A stretch of DNA of 6,482 bases from Clostridia bacterium (GCA_017445685.1 JAFSTS010000041.1:1-6482); one strand, 5' to 3'; shown: positions 1 through 5,953, counted from the first letter of the stretch. Numbers and translations are program-made. The notes: generated by a model not told the origin, from the sequence alone.

Positions 1-591
1 AAAGTATTCCTGTTCAGGGCCTACGGAAGAACGGACGCATTTTGCCGTGTTGTTTCCAAACAGACGAAGGATTCGCAGCGCTTGTTTGTTAAGCGCTTCC
101 ATAGAGCGAAGCAGGGGAGTCTTTTTGTCAAGCGCCTGACCGCCATAAGAACAGAAAGCGGTCGGGATGCACAAGGTTTTTCCTTTTATGAACGCATAGG
201 AAGTCGGATCCCATGCCGTGTATCCTCTTGCTTCGAATGTTGCGCGAAGTCCTCCTGACGGGAAAGAAGAAGCGTCCGGCTCGCCTTTGATAAGCTCTTT
301 GCCGGAAAATTCCATAATCACACCGCCGTCCGGTGAGGGAGTAATAAAGCTGTCGTGCTTTTCAGCCGTAATTCCCGTAAGAGGCTGGAACCAGTGGGTA
401 AAATGCGTTGCGCCTTTTTCAACTGCCCAATCCTTCATCGCCTGAGCAACAGCGTTGGCAACGCCGATGTCAAGCTTTGCGCCTGTGTCGATTGTTTTTT
501 TGAGTGAAGAATAAACATCGTCAGAAAGAACAGCTTTCATCACTCTGTCGTCAAACACCAATTGTCCAAAGTTTTCGGATACTTTTTTCAT
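1..591 (-). CDS. glnN: Type III glutamine synthetase, N-terminal part (3' end outside window)
   Basis: This gene encodes a cytoplasmic glutamine synthetase that makes glutamine from glutamate, ammonium and ATP. Reading the minus strand from the ATG at 591-589 gives 197 uninterrupted residues up to the window edge. Family III enzymes are about 700 residues, so roughly the first quarter is visible. Type III hallmarks seen here are THWFQPLTG (residues 65-73), EKHDSF (77-82), the glycine-rich [20 protein letters not shown] stretch (109-128) and SVGPEQEYF (189-197). In the last motif Glu193 and Glu195 match the metal-binding G-x-E-x-E-(Y/F) motif of the superfamily. The start is supported by the ribosome binding site AAAGGAGAG at 606-598, 6 nt upstream. 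It is transcribed divergently from the glutamate synthase operon, from the promoter at 753-781, through a leader of about 155 nt with two terminator/anti-terminator switches. The family call is secure; the rest of the protein is unseen. Confidence 0.95.
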   Translation of the reverse strand, partial: MKKVSENFGQLVFDDRVMKAVLSDDVYSSLKKTIDTGAKLDIGVANAVAQAMKDWAVEKGATHFTHWFQPLTGITAEKHDSFITPSPDGGVIMEFSGKELIKGEPDASSFPSGGLRATFEARGYTAWDPTSYAFIKGKTLCIPTAFCSYGGQALDKKTPLLRSMEALNKQALRILRLFGNNTAKCVRSSVGPEQEYF

Positions 592-621
592 AATAAACTC
601 TCCTTTAAATGAATTGTCAAC

Positions 622-663
622 AAAAGAAAAAGCGCCTTTCATGCCATAACCATGAAAGACGCC
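622..663 (-). terminator. Leader attenuator 2 of glnN (intrinsic terminator)
   Basis: On the minus strand the 5' arm (663-651) and 3' arm (643-631) form a 13-bp stem including two G-U pairs, with a 7-base loop at 650-644. A U-rich tail (UUUUUCUUUU, about 631-622) follows directly. This is a textbook Rho-independent terminator lying in the leader about 30 nt before the glnN start, so it should act as an attenuator rather than a gene-end terminator. Its 5' arm shares bases 663-655 with the hexaloop hairpin at 655-672, so the two folds exclude each other. Confidence 0.82.
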
Positions 664-672
664 ATTGCCTTT
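655..672 (-). promoter_or_regulatory. ANTAR-type hexaloop antiterminator hairpin 2 (glnN leader)
   Basis: Read on the minus strand, AAAGGC (672-667) pairs with GUCUUU (660-655) in six base pairs, including one G-U. They enclose the six-base loop AAUGGC (666-661). The loop has A at position 1 and G at position 4, the bases known to be required in RNA targets of ANTAR-domain antiterminators such as AmiR, NasR and EutV. The loop and 3' arm are also part of the terminator stem at 651-663. Stabilisation of this short hairpin by a protein would prevent termination. The pairing is seen directly; ANTAR control is inferred. Confidence 0.7.
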
Positions 673-689
673 GCCGTGATGTTTTTTGT

Positions 690-731
690 AAAAAGAGAAA
701 ACGCCTCTGAGTCCGTCGACTCAAAGACGCC
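690..731 (-). terminator. Leader attenuator 1 of glnN (intrinsic terminator)
   Basis: On the minus strand the arms 731-718 and 713-700 pair over 14 bp, including some G-U pairs, around the four-base loop GACG (717-714). A U-rich tail, UUUUCUCUUUUU, follows at about 701-690. The structure starts about 15 nt after the predicted transcription start. Its 5' arm overlaps the hexaloop hairpin at 723-740, so termination and that hairpin are alternatives. It is the first of two tandem attenuators in this leader. Confidence 0.8.
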
Positions 732-740
732 TTTGCCTTC
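723..740 (-). promoter_or_regulatory. ANTAR-type hexaloop antiterminator hairpin 1 (glnN leader)
   Basis: On the minus strand GAAGGC (740-735) pairs with GUCUUU (728-723) in six base pairs, including two G-U, around the hexaloop AAAGGC (734-729). Loop positions 1 (A) and 4 (G) match the ANTAR recognition rule. The 3' arm is identical to that of hairpin 2, and the loop differs from the other two in this window by a single base. It forms within the first ~25 nt of the predicted transcript and competes with the terminator at 690-731. Confidence 0.68.
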
Positions 741-752
741 TTACAAGAGTGG

Positions 753-781
753 ATTATACACCAATGTTTTTTGCTTGTCAA
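753..781 (-). promoter_or_regulatory. Promoter of glnN (SigA-type)
   Basis: On the minus strand the -35 box TTGACA (781-776) and the -10 box TATAAT (758-753) are both perfect consensus with a 17-bp spacer. The predicted start of transcription is around 746, just before the first hexaloop hairpin. So strong a core promoter fits a gene whose control is applied after initiation, by attenuation in the leader. Confidence 0.88.
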
Positions 782-818
782 GACTTTTTTGAAAAAATCA
801 AAAAAATTTTTTTACCCC
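782..818. promoter_or_regulatory. AT-rich spacer between the divergent promoters, with inverted repeat
   Basis: This 37-bp stretch separates the two -35 boxes and is almost wholly A and T. It contains A- and T-tracts that could act as UP elements for both promoters. A perfect inverted repeat, TTTTTTGA (785-792) and TCAAAAAA (798-805), flanks five A residues. It may be an operator or only low-complexity sequence. No TGTNA-N7-TNACA (GlnR/TnrA-type) box is visible. Confidence 0.4.
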
Positions 819-847
819 TTGACAAATGAATTTCTCAGGCGTATAAT
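819..847 (+). promoter_or_regulatory. Promoter of the glutamate synthase-glnA operon (SigA-type)
   Basis: The -35 box TTGACA (819-824) and the -10 box TATAAT (842-847) are perfect consensus with a 17-bp spacer. Transcription should start near 854, two or so bases before the hexaloop hairpin at 856-873. The leader to the first ATG at 943 would then be about 90 nt. It mirrors the glnN promoter in boxes and spacing. Confidence 0.88.
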
Positions 848-855
848 GCTCGTAT

Positions 856-873
856 ATGAGCAATGGCGTTCAT
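856..873 (+). promoter_or_regulatory. ANTAR-type hexaloop antiterminator hairpin (glutamate synthase leader)
   Basis: AUGAGC (856-861) pairs with GUUCAU (868-873) in six base pairs, including one G-U, around the hexaloop AAUGGC (862-867). That loop is identical to the one in glnN hairpin 2 and has the A1/G4 bases of ANTAR targets. The stem sequence differs from the glnN hairpins while pairing is kept, which looks like covariation. The loop and 3' arm belong also to the terminator at 865-916. Only one such hairpin is visible here, at the extreme 5' end of the predicted RNA. Confidence 0.7.
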
Positions 874-916
874 TTTTGCGCAGGATTCTGCGCAGAAATG
901 GGCGCTTTTTCTTTTT
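865..916 (+). terminator. Leader attenuator of the glutamate synthase operon (intrinsic terminator)
   Basis: Bases 865-883 pair without mismatch with 888-906, giving 19 bp including several G-U pairs, around the loop GAUU (884-887). A U-rich tail (UUUUUCUUUUU, 906-916) follows. It ends 26 nt before the first gene's ATG and lies well after the promoter, so it is an attenuator. The ends of the stem (GGCG / GGCGC followed by UUUUUCUUUU) repeat those of glnN attenuator 2, showing that the two leaders share one design. Confidence 0.88.
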
Positions 917-942
917 AGACTTTTTAGAAAGGAAGATCGAAA

Positions 943-2043
943 ATGAACATTAAGCTCGAAGGCAAAATCAGAATACCGTCAGGCTGCGCTATTGCCGCAG
1001 TGATTTCAAAAGAAGGCAAGCGTATGACGGGGGAAAAGATCGTCGAGGCAATGAAACCGATGCACGACCGCTCAAACGGACTTGGAGGCGGATTTGCCGC
1101 ATACGGTATTTATCCTCAGTATAAAAATCTGTACGCTTTTCATTTCTTTTTTGATTCAAGAGCCACACGAAAAGAGTGCGAAGCTTTTTTGAAAGAGGGA
1201 TTTGAAGTTGTTCAGGGCGAGATAATTCCGACAAGGAAGATTCCCGAAATTACCGATGAGCCGATAATATGGAGATATTTTGTAACTCCCCTGAAGTCTG
1301 TGCTTGCCGATTTGCAGCTTGATGAAAAAGAGTTTGTAGCCCGCACAGTCATGAAAATAAACACTCAGATGAACGGAGCTTATGTTTTTTCAAGCGGAAA
1401 AAATATGGGTACTTTCAAAGCGGTCGGTTTTCCCGAAGATGTCGGAACATTTTATAAGCTTGACGAGTATGAGGGTTACTCCTGGACGACTCATGGCAGA
1501 TATCCTACAAATACTCCGGGCTGGTGGGGAGGAGCGCATCCGTTTACGCTTCTTGATTATTCAGTCGTTCATAACGGCGAAATATCTTCTTACGATGCAA
1601 ACAGAAGATTTATCGAAATGTTTGGATATAAATGCACCTTGCAGACTGACACAGAAGTTATTACATATATTCTTGACTACCTTGTCAGAGTAAAAAAACT
1701 CACCATGAAAGAAGCGGCAAGCGTTATAGCGGCTCCTTTCTGGAGCACAATTGAAAACAAAAAAGACGAGCAGGAAAAGAAAGAGCTTCAGTACCTTCGC
1801 ACTGTATTTCCGAGCCTTTTGATAACAGGGCCGTTTTCCATAGTCCTCGGATATGACGGAGGTCTTATGGCATTAAACGACAGGCTTAAGCTTCGTTCAA
1901 TGGTAGTCGGCGAAAAAGATGATAAGGTTTTCATCGCAAGCGAAGAAGCGTCGATCAGGGTCATGGAACACGATGCTGAAAATATCTGGGCTCCGGCAGG
2001 CGGCGAGCCGGTTATAGTTAATGTTAAGGGGGGTGCATTCTGA
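943..2043 (+). CDS. Glutamate synthase glutamine amidotransferase domain (class II), stand-alone subunit
   Basis: This 366-residue protein is the glutaminase part of a split glutamate synthase, equivalent to the N-terminal domain of GltB. It should hydrolyse glutamine and pass ammonia to the FMN subunit encoded next. The expected nucleophile is Cys15 in SGCAIAAVIS, followed by HDRSNGLGGG, the place of the usual HRG region. Further class II motifs are HGRYPTNTPGWWGGAHPF (184-201), with the substrate-binding Arg186; HNGEI (210-214), with the oxyanion-hole Asn211-Gly212; and QTDTEV (234-239). As Cys15 is not next to the initiator Met, a 14-residue propeptide would have to be removed, as in known GltB proteins. 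The start has the ribosome binding site GAAAGGA (927-933), 9 nt upstream. The stop TGA shares one base with the next ATG, indicating translational coupling. It is the first gene of the operon, behind the attenuator at 865-916. Confidence 0.92.
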   Translation: MNIKLEGKIRIPSGCAIAAVISKEGKRMTGEKIVEAMKPMHDRSNGLGGGFAAYGIYPQYKNLYAFHFFFDSRATRKECEAFLKEGFEVVQGEIIPTRKIPEITDEPIIWRYFVTPLKSVLADLQLDEKEFVARTVMKINTQMNGAYVFSSGKNMGTFKAVGFPEDVGTFYKLDEYEGYSWTTHGRYPTNTPGWWGGAHPFTLLDYSVVHNGEISSYDANRRFIEMFGYKCTLQTDTEVITYILDYLVRVKKLTMKEAASVIAAPFWSTIENKKDEQEKKELQYLRTVFPSLLITGPFSIVLGYDGGLMALNDRLKLRSMVVGEKDDKVFIASEEASIRVMEHDAENIWAPAGGEPVIVNVKGGAF

Positions 2044-3548
2044 TGAGCGTTGAGTTTGTTTATCCTGAGTTTGAGGTTATAAGAAACAGCGACAGATGTA
2101 TTTGCTGCAGAGTCTGCGAGAGACAATGCGCAAACGAGGTACATACTTTCAGCGCTGAAAGAGGAGTTATGATAAGCGACGAGACGAAATGCGTCAACTG
2201 CCAAAGATGCGTATCTCTCTGTCCGACAAGAGCTTTAAAAATCGTCAAAAGCGACTGCACTCTTCGTGAAAACGCCAATTGGCAAAACGATACTATCAAG
2301 GAAATATATAAGCAGGCAAACAGCGGCGGTGTTTTACTGTCCTCCATGGGTAACCCGAAACCTCTTCCTGTGTATTGGGATAAAATTTTGATAAATGCGT
2401 CTCAGGTTACAAATCCGCCGATAGATCCGCTTCGTGAGCCGATGGAGACGAAAGTCTATCTTGGCAAGAAACCGACTGAGATCAACAGGGATGAGAACGG
2501 AAAAATAATATGCGATATGCCGCCTCAAATAAAGCTTTCAATGCCGATAATGTTTTCGGCAATGAGTTATGGCTCTATCAGCTACAATGCTCATGCTTCT
2601 CTGGCAAGAGCGGCAACCGAGCTTGGCATTTTGTACAACACCGGAGAAGGCGGACTTCATGAGGACTTCTATAAATACGGCAAAAACACAGTCGTTCAGG
2701 TCGCGTCGGGAAGATTCGGTGTGCATGAAGACTATCTTGAAGCAGGCGCAGCGATAGAAATCAAAATGGGACAGGGCGCAAAGCCCGGAATCGGCGGACA
2801 TCTGCCCGGTGCAAAAATTGTCGGTGATGTCTCCAAAACGCGTATGATCCCCGAAGGCTCGGACGCTATTTCTCCTGCTCCGCATCATGATATTTATTCA
2901 ATCGAGGATCTTCGTCAGCTCGTATTTTCTCTTAAAGAGGCTGCAAATTATAAAAAACCTGTCATCGTAAAGGTTGCTGCCGTTCACAATATCGCGGCAA
3001 TTGCCAGCGGTATTGCCAGAAGCGGAGCCGACATTATTGCGATTGACGGCTTCAGGGGCGGCACAGGCGCGGCTCCGACAAGGATCAGAGATAATGTAGG
3101 TATTCCGATCGAGCTTGCTCTTGCCTCTGTAGATCAAAGACTTCGTGATGAGGGGATCAGAGGTAATGTCTCGCTCGTTGTCGGAGGATCGGTCAGATGT
3201 GCGTCGGATGTCGTCAAGGCAATTGCGCTCGGAGCAGATGCTTGTTATATTGCAACTGCAACGCTGCTTGCGCTTGGATGCCATCTTTGCAGAACTTGTC
3301 AAAGCGGCAAATGCAACTGGGGAATTGCGACTCAAAGACCTGAGCTTGTCAAACGGCTTAATCCTGATATCGGCACTCAGCGTCTTGTTAATCTTATTAC
3401 TGCATGGCAGCATGAGATCATGGAAATCATGGGAGGCATGGGTATCAATTCCATCGAAGCGCTTCGAGGCAACAGACTAATGCTTCGCGGCGTAGGACTG
3501 AATGAAAAAGAACTGGAGATACTCGGTATATCTCACGCGGGGGAATAA
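2043..3548 (+). CDS. Glutamate synthase FMN/Fe-S domain with N-terminal two-cluster ferredoxin
   Basis: This 501-residue subunit should carry out the synthase step: reductive amination of 2-oxoglutarate to glutamate at FMN. Residues 19-29 (Cys19, 22, 25, 29) and 50-60 (Cys50, 53, 56, 60) are two [4Fe-4S] motifs of the bacterial ferredoxin type. The GltB-like FMN barrel follows: SAMSYGSIS (from 172), the EGGLHED and GQGAKPGIGGHLPG loops, DGFRGGTGAAPT (from 335) and the phosphate-binding VVGGSV (379-384). The cluster motif of glutamate synthases is present as Cys413-x5-Cys419-x4-Cys424, before NWGIATQ; an extra Cys416 lies inside it. The length of about 500 residues and the N-terminal ferredoxin match the archaeal-type glutamate synthase rather than the ~1500-residue GltB. 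The ribosome binding site AAGGGGGG (2026-2033) lies inside the previous gene. The next gene starts 2 nt after the stop. Confidence 0.94.
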   Translation: MSVEFVYPEFEVIRNSDRCICCRVCERQCANEVHTFSAERGVMISDETKCVNCQRCVSLCPTRALKIVKSDCTLRENANWQNDTIKEIYKQANSGGVLLSSMGNPKPLPVYWDKILINASQVTNPPIDPLREPMETKVYLGKKPTEINRDENGKIICDMPPQIKLSMPIMFSAMSYGSISYNAHASLARAATELGILYNTGEGGLHEDFYKYGKNTVVQVASGRFGVHEDYLEAGAAIEIKMGQGAKPGIGGHLPGAKIVGDVSKTRMIPEGSDAISPAPHHDIYSIEDLRQLVFSLKEAANYKKPVIVKVAAVHNIAAIASGIARSGADIIAIDGFRGGTGAAPTRIRDNVGIPIELALASVDQRLRDEGIRGNVSLVVGGSVRCASDVVKAIALGADACYIATATLLALGCHLCRTCQSGKCNWGIATQRPELVKRLNPDIGTQRLVNLITAWQHEIMEIMGGMGINSIEALRGNRLMLRGVGLNEKELEILGISHAGE

Positions 3549-3550
3549 AA

Positions 3551-3991
3551 ATGAAACGAGTATATGTCAATGAAGAATGGTGTCTCGGCTGTCACCTATG
3601 TGAATACAACTGCGCTTTTGCCAATTCGGGTTTAAGCGACATGGCTTATGCACTTAAAGGTAAAAAAATATTTCCGAGGATACATATTGAAGATAACGAA
3701 AAAATCACCTTTGCTGTTTCCTGCCGTCACTGTGAAGATCCGATATGTGTTAAAAGCTGTATTGCAGGAGCTATATCAAAGCAGGATGGAATTGTTAAAA
3801 TCGACCAAAACAAATGCGTCGGTTGCCTGACCTGCGTTCTTGTTTGTCCTTACGGCGCGCTTGCGCCGGGAGAAGACGGAGTAATGCAGAAATGCGAGCT
3901 TTGCACGAACAATTCCTTTGGTGAGCCTGCGTGTGTAAAAGGATGTCCGAACAGGGCTATAGTTTTCGAGGAAAGGGGTGAGCAGACATGA
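3551..3991 (+). CDS. Four-cluster polyferredoxin (HycB/CooF-like electron-transfer subunit)
   Basis: This 146-residue protein has sixteen cysteines in four [4Fe-4S] patterns: 11/14/17/21, 58/61/66/70, 89/92/95/99 and 115/118/128/132. The order and spacing, especially C-x2-C-x4-C-x3-C in the second motif and C-x2-C-x9-C-x3-C in the last, are those of the electron-transfer subunits of the DMSO reductase beta/HycB/CooF family. No signal peptide or membrane segment is present, so it should be cytoplasmic. Lying between the FMN subunit and an FAD oxidoreductase, it probably wires electrons from the flavoprotein or an outside ferredoxin to the synthase. The ribosome binding site GGGGGA (3539-3544) is 6 nt from the ATG. 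The stop overlaps the next start by 4 nt (ATGA). The family is clear; the exact redox partner is inferred. Confidence 0.92.
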   Translation: MKRVYVNEEWCLGCHLCEYNCAFANSGLSDMAYALKGKKIFPRIHIEDNEKITFAVSCRHCEDPICVKSCIAGAISKQDGIVKIDQNKCVGCLTCVLVCPYGALAPGEDGVMQKCELCTNNSFGEPACVKGCPNRAIVFEERGEQT

Positions 3992-5220
3992 AAAAATATG
4001 TTATCATCGGCAACGGCACTGCGGCCGTAGGCTGTATTGAGGCTATAAGAAGCGTTGACAAAACAGGGGAGATAACGGTTGTTTCATTGGAAAAGCATCA
4101 TGTCTACGGCAGACCCCTGATATCCTATTACCTTGAAAACAAAACAGATCTCGAACACATGAAATACCGTGACGACGATTTTTACATTAAAAACTCATGT
4201 ACTGTTCTTTACGGTAAAAAAGCGGTAGAGCTGGACGCTGATAAAAAGCTGATCACTCTTGACGATGATACCGTTTTGCCGTATGATTCGCTTTGTGTTG
4301 CAACGGGGTCGACTCCGTTTGTGCCGCCGTTTGAAGGACTTGACAGCGTTGAAAATAAATTCACTTTTATTTCTCTGGATGACGCGTTATCCCTTGAAAA
4401 GCAGCTCAATAAGGATTCACGGGTTTTGATAGTCGGCGCAGGACTTATTGGTCTGAAATGTGCGGAAGGTATTAAAGAAAGAGTAAAAAGCGTGACTGTT
4501 TGCGATCTTGCCGACAGGGTCTTGTCGAGCATTCTTGACAATGACTGTGCAAAAATTGTCCAAAAACATCTTGAAGAAAACTCGATAAAGTTCATGCTTT
4601 CCGACAGCGCCGTAAAGTTCGAAAATGACCGTGCTTTAATGAAAAGCGGTAAAACCGTAGACTTTGATATACTTGTTCTTGCTGTAGGAGTCAGAGCAAA
4701 TACCGGTCTTGTTAAAGACGCAGGCGGCGAAGTCAACCGCGGAATAATCGTTGACAAAATGTGTAAAACAAGCCTTGATGATGTATATTGCGCCGGAGAC
4801 TGCAGCGAAGGATATGATTCATCAATCGGCTCAAACAGAGTACTTGCAATTTTGCCGAATGCCTATATGCAGGGAAGGACTGCAGGGCTTAACGTGGCAG
4901 GGGAAAAGGTTTTGTTTGACAATGCCGTGCCGATGAATTCGATTGGATTTTTTGGTCTTCACATAATGAGCGCAGGCAGCTATGAAGGCGAAATGTATGA
5001 GGAAAAAAGTGACAAAGGCGTAAAGCGCTTCTTTGTAAAAGACGGTTTTTTGAAAGGCTATATACTGATCGGACAGACTGACCGCGCAGGAATATATACT
5101 TCGCTCATAAGGGAAAAAACTCCTCTTGAAAGCATTGATTTTGAGCTTACAAAAAAAGTTGCTTCAAATTTAATATTTTCTCAAAAAATCCGTAGAAAAA
5201 AATTCGGAGGTGTTGTATAA
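3988..5220 (+). CDS. FAD/NAD(P)-dependent oxidoreductase, probable electron-input subunit of glutamate synthase
   Basis: This 410-residue flavoprotein belongs to the pyridine nucleotide-disulfide oxidoreductase superfamily and resembles rubredoxin reductase and the N-terminal part of NirB. Motifs in order are the FAD dinucleotide fold VIIGNGTAA (5-13), the YGRPLISYYL segment just after the first fold, ATGSTPF after the first domain, the NAD(P) fold GAGLIG (150-155), and the second FAD contact DVYCAGDC (265-272). No redox-active Cys-x4-Cys pair is seen near the first fold, so it is not a disulfide reductase. It most likely oxidises NADH or NADPH and passes electrons to the polyferredoxin, taking the role that GltD has in ordinary bacterial glutamate synthase. 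It differs from GltD in lacking its N-terminal Fe-S region, which the neighbouring gene supplies. It starts within the polyferredoxin stop codon (4-nt overlap) and shares one base with the next ATG. Cofactor preference cannot be read safely. Confidence 0.9.
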   Translation: MKKYVIIGNGTAAVGCIEAIRSVDKTGEITVVSLEKHHVYGRPLISYYLENKTDLEHMKYRDDDFYIKNSCTVLYGKKAVELDADKKLITLDDDTVLPYDSLCVATGSTPFVPPFEGLDSVENKFTFISLDDALSLEKQLNKDSRVLIVGAGLIGLKCAEGIKERVKSVTVCDLADRVLSSILDNDCAKIVQKHLEENSIKFMLSDSAVKFENDRALMKSGKTVDFDILVLAVGVRANTGLVKDAGGEVNRGIIVDKMCKTSLDDVYCAGDCSEGYDSSIGSNRVLAILPNAYMQGRTAGLNVAGEKVLFDNAVPMNSIGFFGLHIMSAGSYEGEMYEEKSDKGVKRFFVKDGFLKGYILIGQTDRAGIYTSLIREKTPLESIDFELTKKVASNLIFSQKIRRKKFGGVV

Positions 5221-5936
5221 TGTTGGTAGACGCTAAAAACCTCGGATACAAACAGTTAAACGAATTGCTTCGTTCTCAGAAAGAAGTAAATGTCACAGGC
5301 TGTATCGGACAGAGGTTTATTGCGGCAGGTATGTCGGAAAAAAGTATCGAAATCGACGGAGTTCCGGGAAATGCCCTGGGCGCCTATCTTAACGGCGCTC
5401 AAATCATAGTAAACGGCAATGCGCAGGACGCCGTTGGCGACACGATGAATAACGGAAAAATCATAATTCACGGCAATATCGGCGACGCGGCAGGATACGC
5501 AATGCGCGGCGGCTCGATTTATGTCAGGGGTAACGCGGGATACCGTGCCGGTATTCACATGAAAGCTTACGAAAACAAGATTCCCGTCATAGTCATCGGC
5601 GGCTGCGCCGGAAGCTTTCTCGGCGAATATCAGGCAGGCGGCGTGATCGTTGTTCTCGGATTAAATGAAGATAAAAAGAGGATCGTCGGAAACTTTCCCT
5701 GTACGGGAATGCACGGCGGTAAAATGATTCTTCGCGGAGATTGTGAAGATATACAGTTTCCGGCTCAGGTCGAAAAAAGAGCAGCAGACAAAGAAGACAT
5801 GGAAGAAATAAAGAAATATGTCTCGGAATACTGCCGCTTGTTTGGCGCAGATGAAGATAAAGTTCTTTCTTCAGCTTTTACCGTTATAACCGCTCACAGC
5901 AAGAATCCGTATAAACAACTGTATGTTGCAAACTGA
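5220..5936 (+). CDS. Glutamate synthase GXGXG (domain 3) subunit
   Basis: This 238-residue protein corresponds to the C-terminal right-handed beta-helix domain of GltB, made here as a separate subunit. Its middle part, residues about 50-120, shows repeated glycine patterns spaced along a helix: GNALGAYLNG, GNAQDAVGDTMNNG, GNIGDAAGYAMRGG and GNAGYRAGIHM. A further GGCAGSFLGEYQAGG block follows. The domain has no catalytic residues of its own in the family and holds the ammonia channel and other domains in place. Related stand-alone GXGXG proteins occur in formylmethanofuran dehydrogenase subunit C and GlxC, but the neighbours make glutamate synthase the right assignment. The last ~60 residues are a charged helical tail. 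The ribosome binding site GGAGG (5206-5210) is 9 nt before the ATG, which overlaps the previous TAA by one base. glnA begins 17 nt after its stop. Confidence 0.93.
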   Translation: MLVDAKNLGYKQLNELLRSQKEVNVTGCIGQRFIAAGMSEKSIEIDGVPGNALGAYLNGAQIIVNGNAQDAVGDTMNNGKIIIHGNIGDAAGYAMRGGSIYVRGNAGYRAGIHMKAYENKIPVIVIGGCAGSFLGEYQAGGVIVVLGLNEDKKRIVGNFPCTGMHGGKMILRGDCEDIQFPAQVEKRAADKEDMEEIKKYVSEYCRLFGADEDKVLSSAFTVITAHSKNPYKQLYVAN

Positions 5937-5953
5937 AAATGCAGGAGGACATT

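Noticed and set aside
218..445. A 75-codon plus-strand frame within the glnN region
   Set aside because: It is antisense to clear, uninterrupted type III GS coding sequence with family motifs.
630..735. CRISPR-like or mobile-element repeats, because similar GC-rich blocks recur
   Set aside because: There are only two or three units, of unequal spacing, each folding into a hairpin with a U tail and placed in leaders. No spacers, target-site duplications or transposase are present.
592..942. Glutamine riboswitch (glnA RNA) or a T-box leader
   Set aside because: I see no three-helix junction like the glutamine riboswitch and no T-box sequence or specifier stem. The leaders are too short for a T-box. 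The hexaloop/terminator overlap explains them better.
592..942. GlnR/TnrA operator
   Set aside because: No TGTNA-N7-TNACA match was found near either promoter. The TTGTCAA at 615-620 lacks the second half.
771..953. A 60-codon plus-strand frame beginning with ATG upstream of the glutamate synthase genes
   Set aside because: It runs through the plus-strand promoter and terminator, starts about 80 nt before the predicted transcription start, and its composition reflects A/T tracts (Lys, Phe, Leu, Arg). It has no ribosome binding site of note.
2898..3413. A long minus-strand frame (171 codons) within the FMN subunit gene
   Set aside because: It is the antisense shadow of a well-conserved gene and its translation shows no recognisable domain. 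The same applies to the minus-strand frames at 1788-2204 and 4209-4757.
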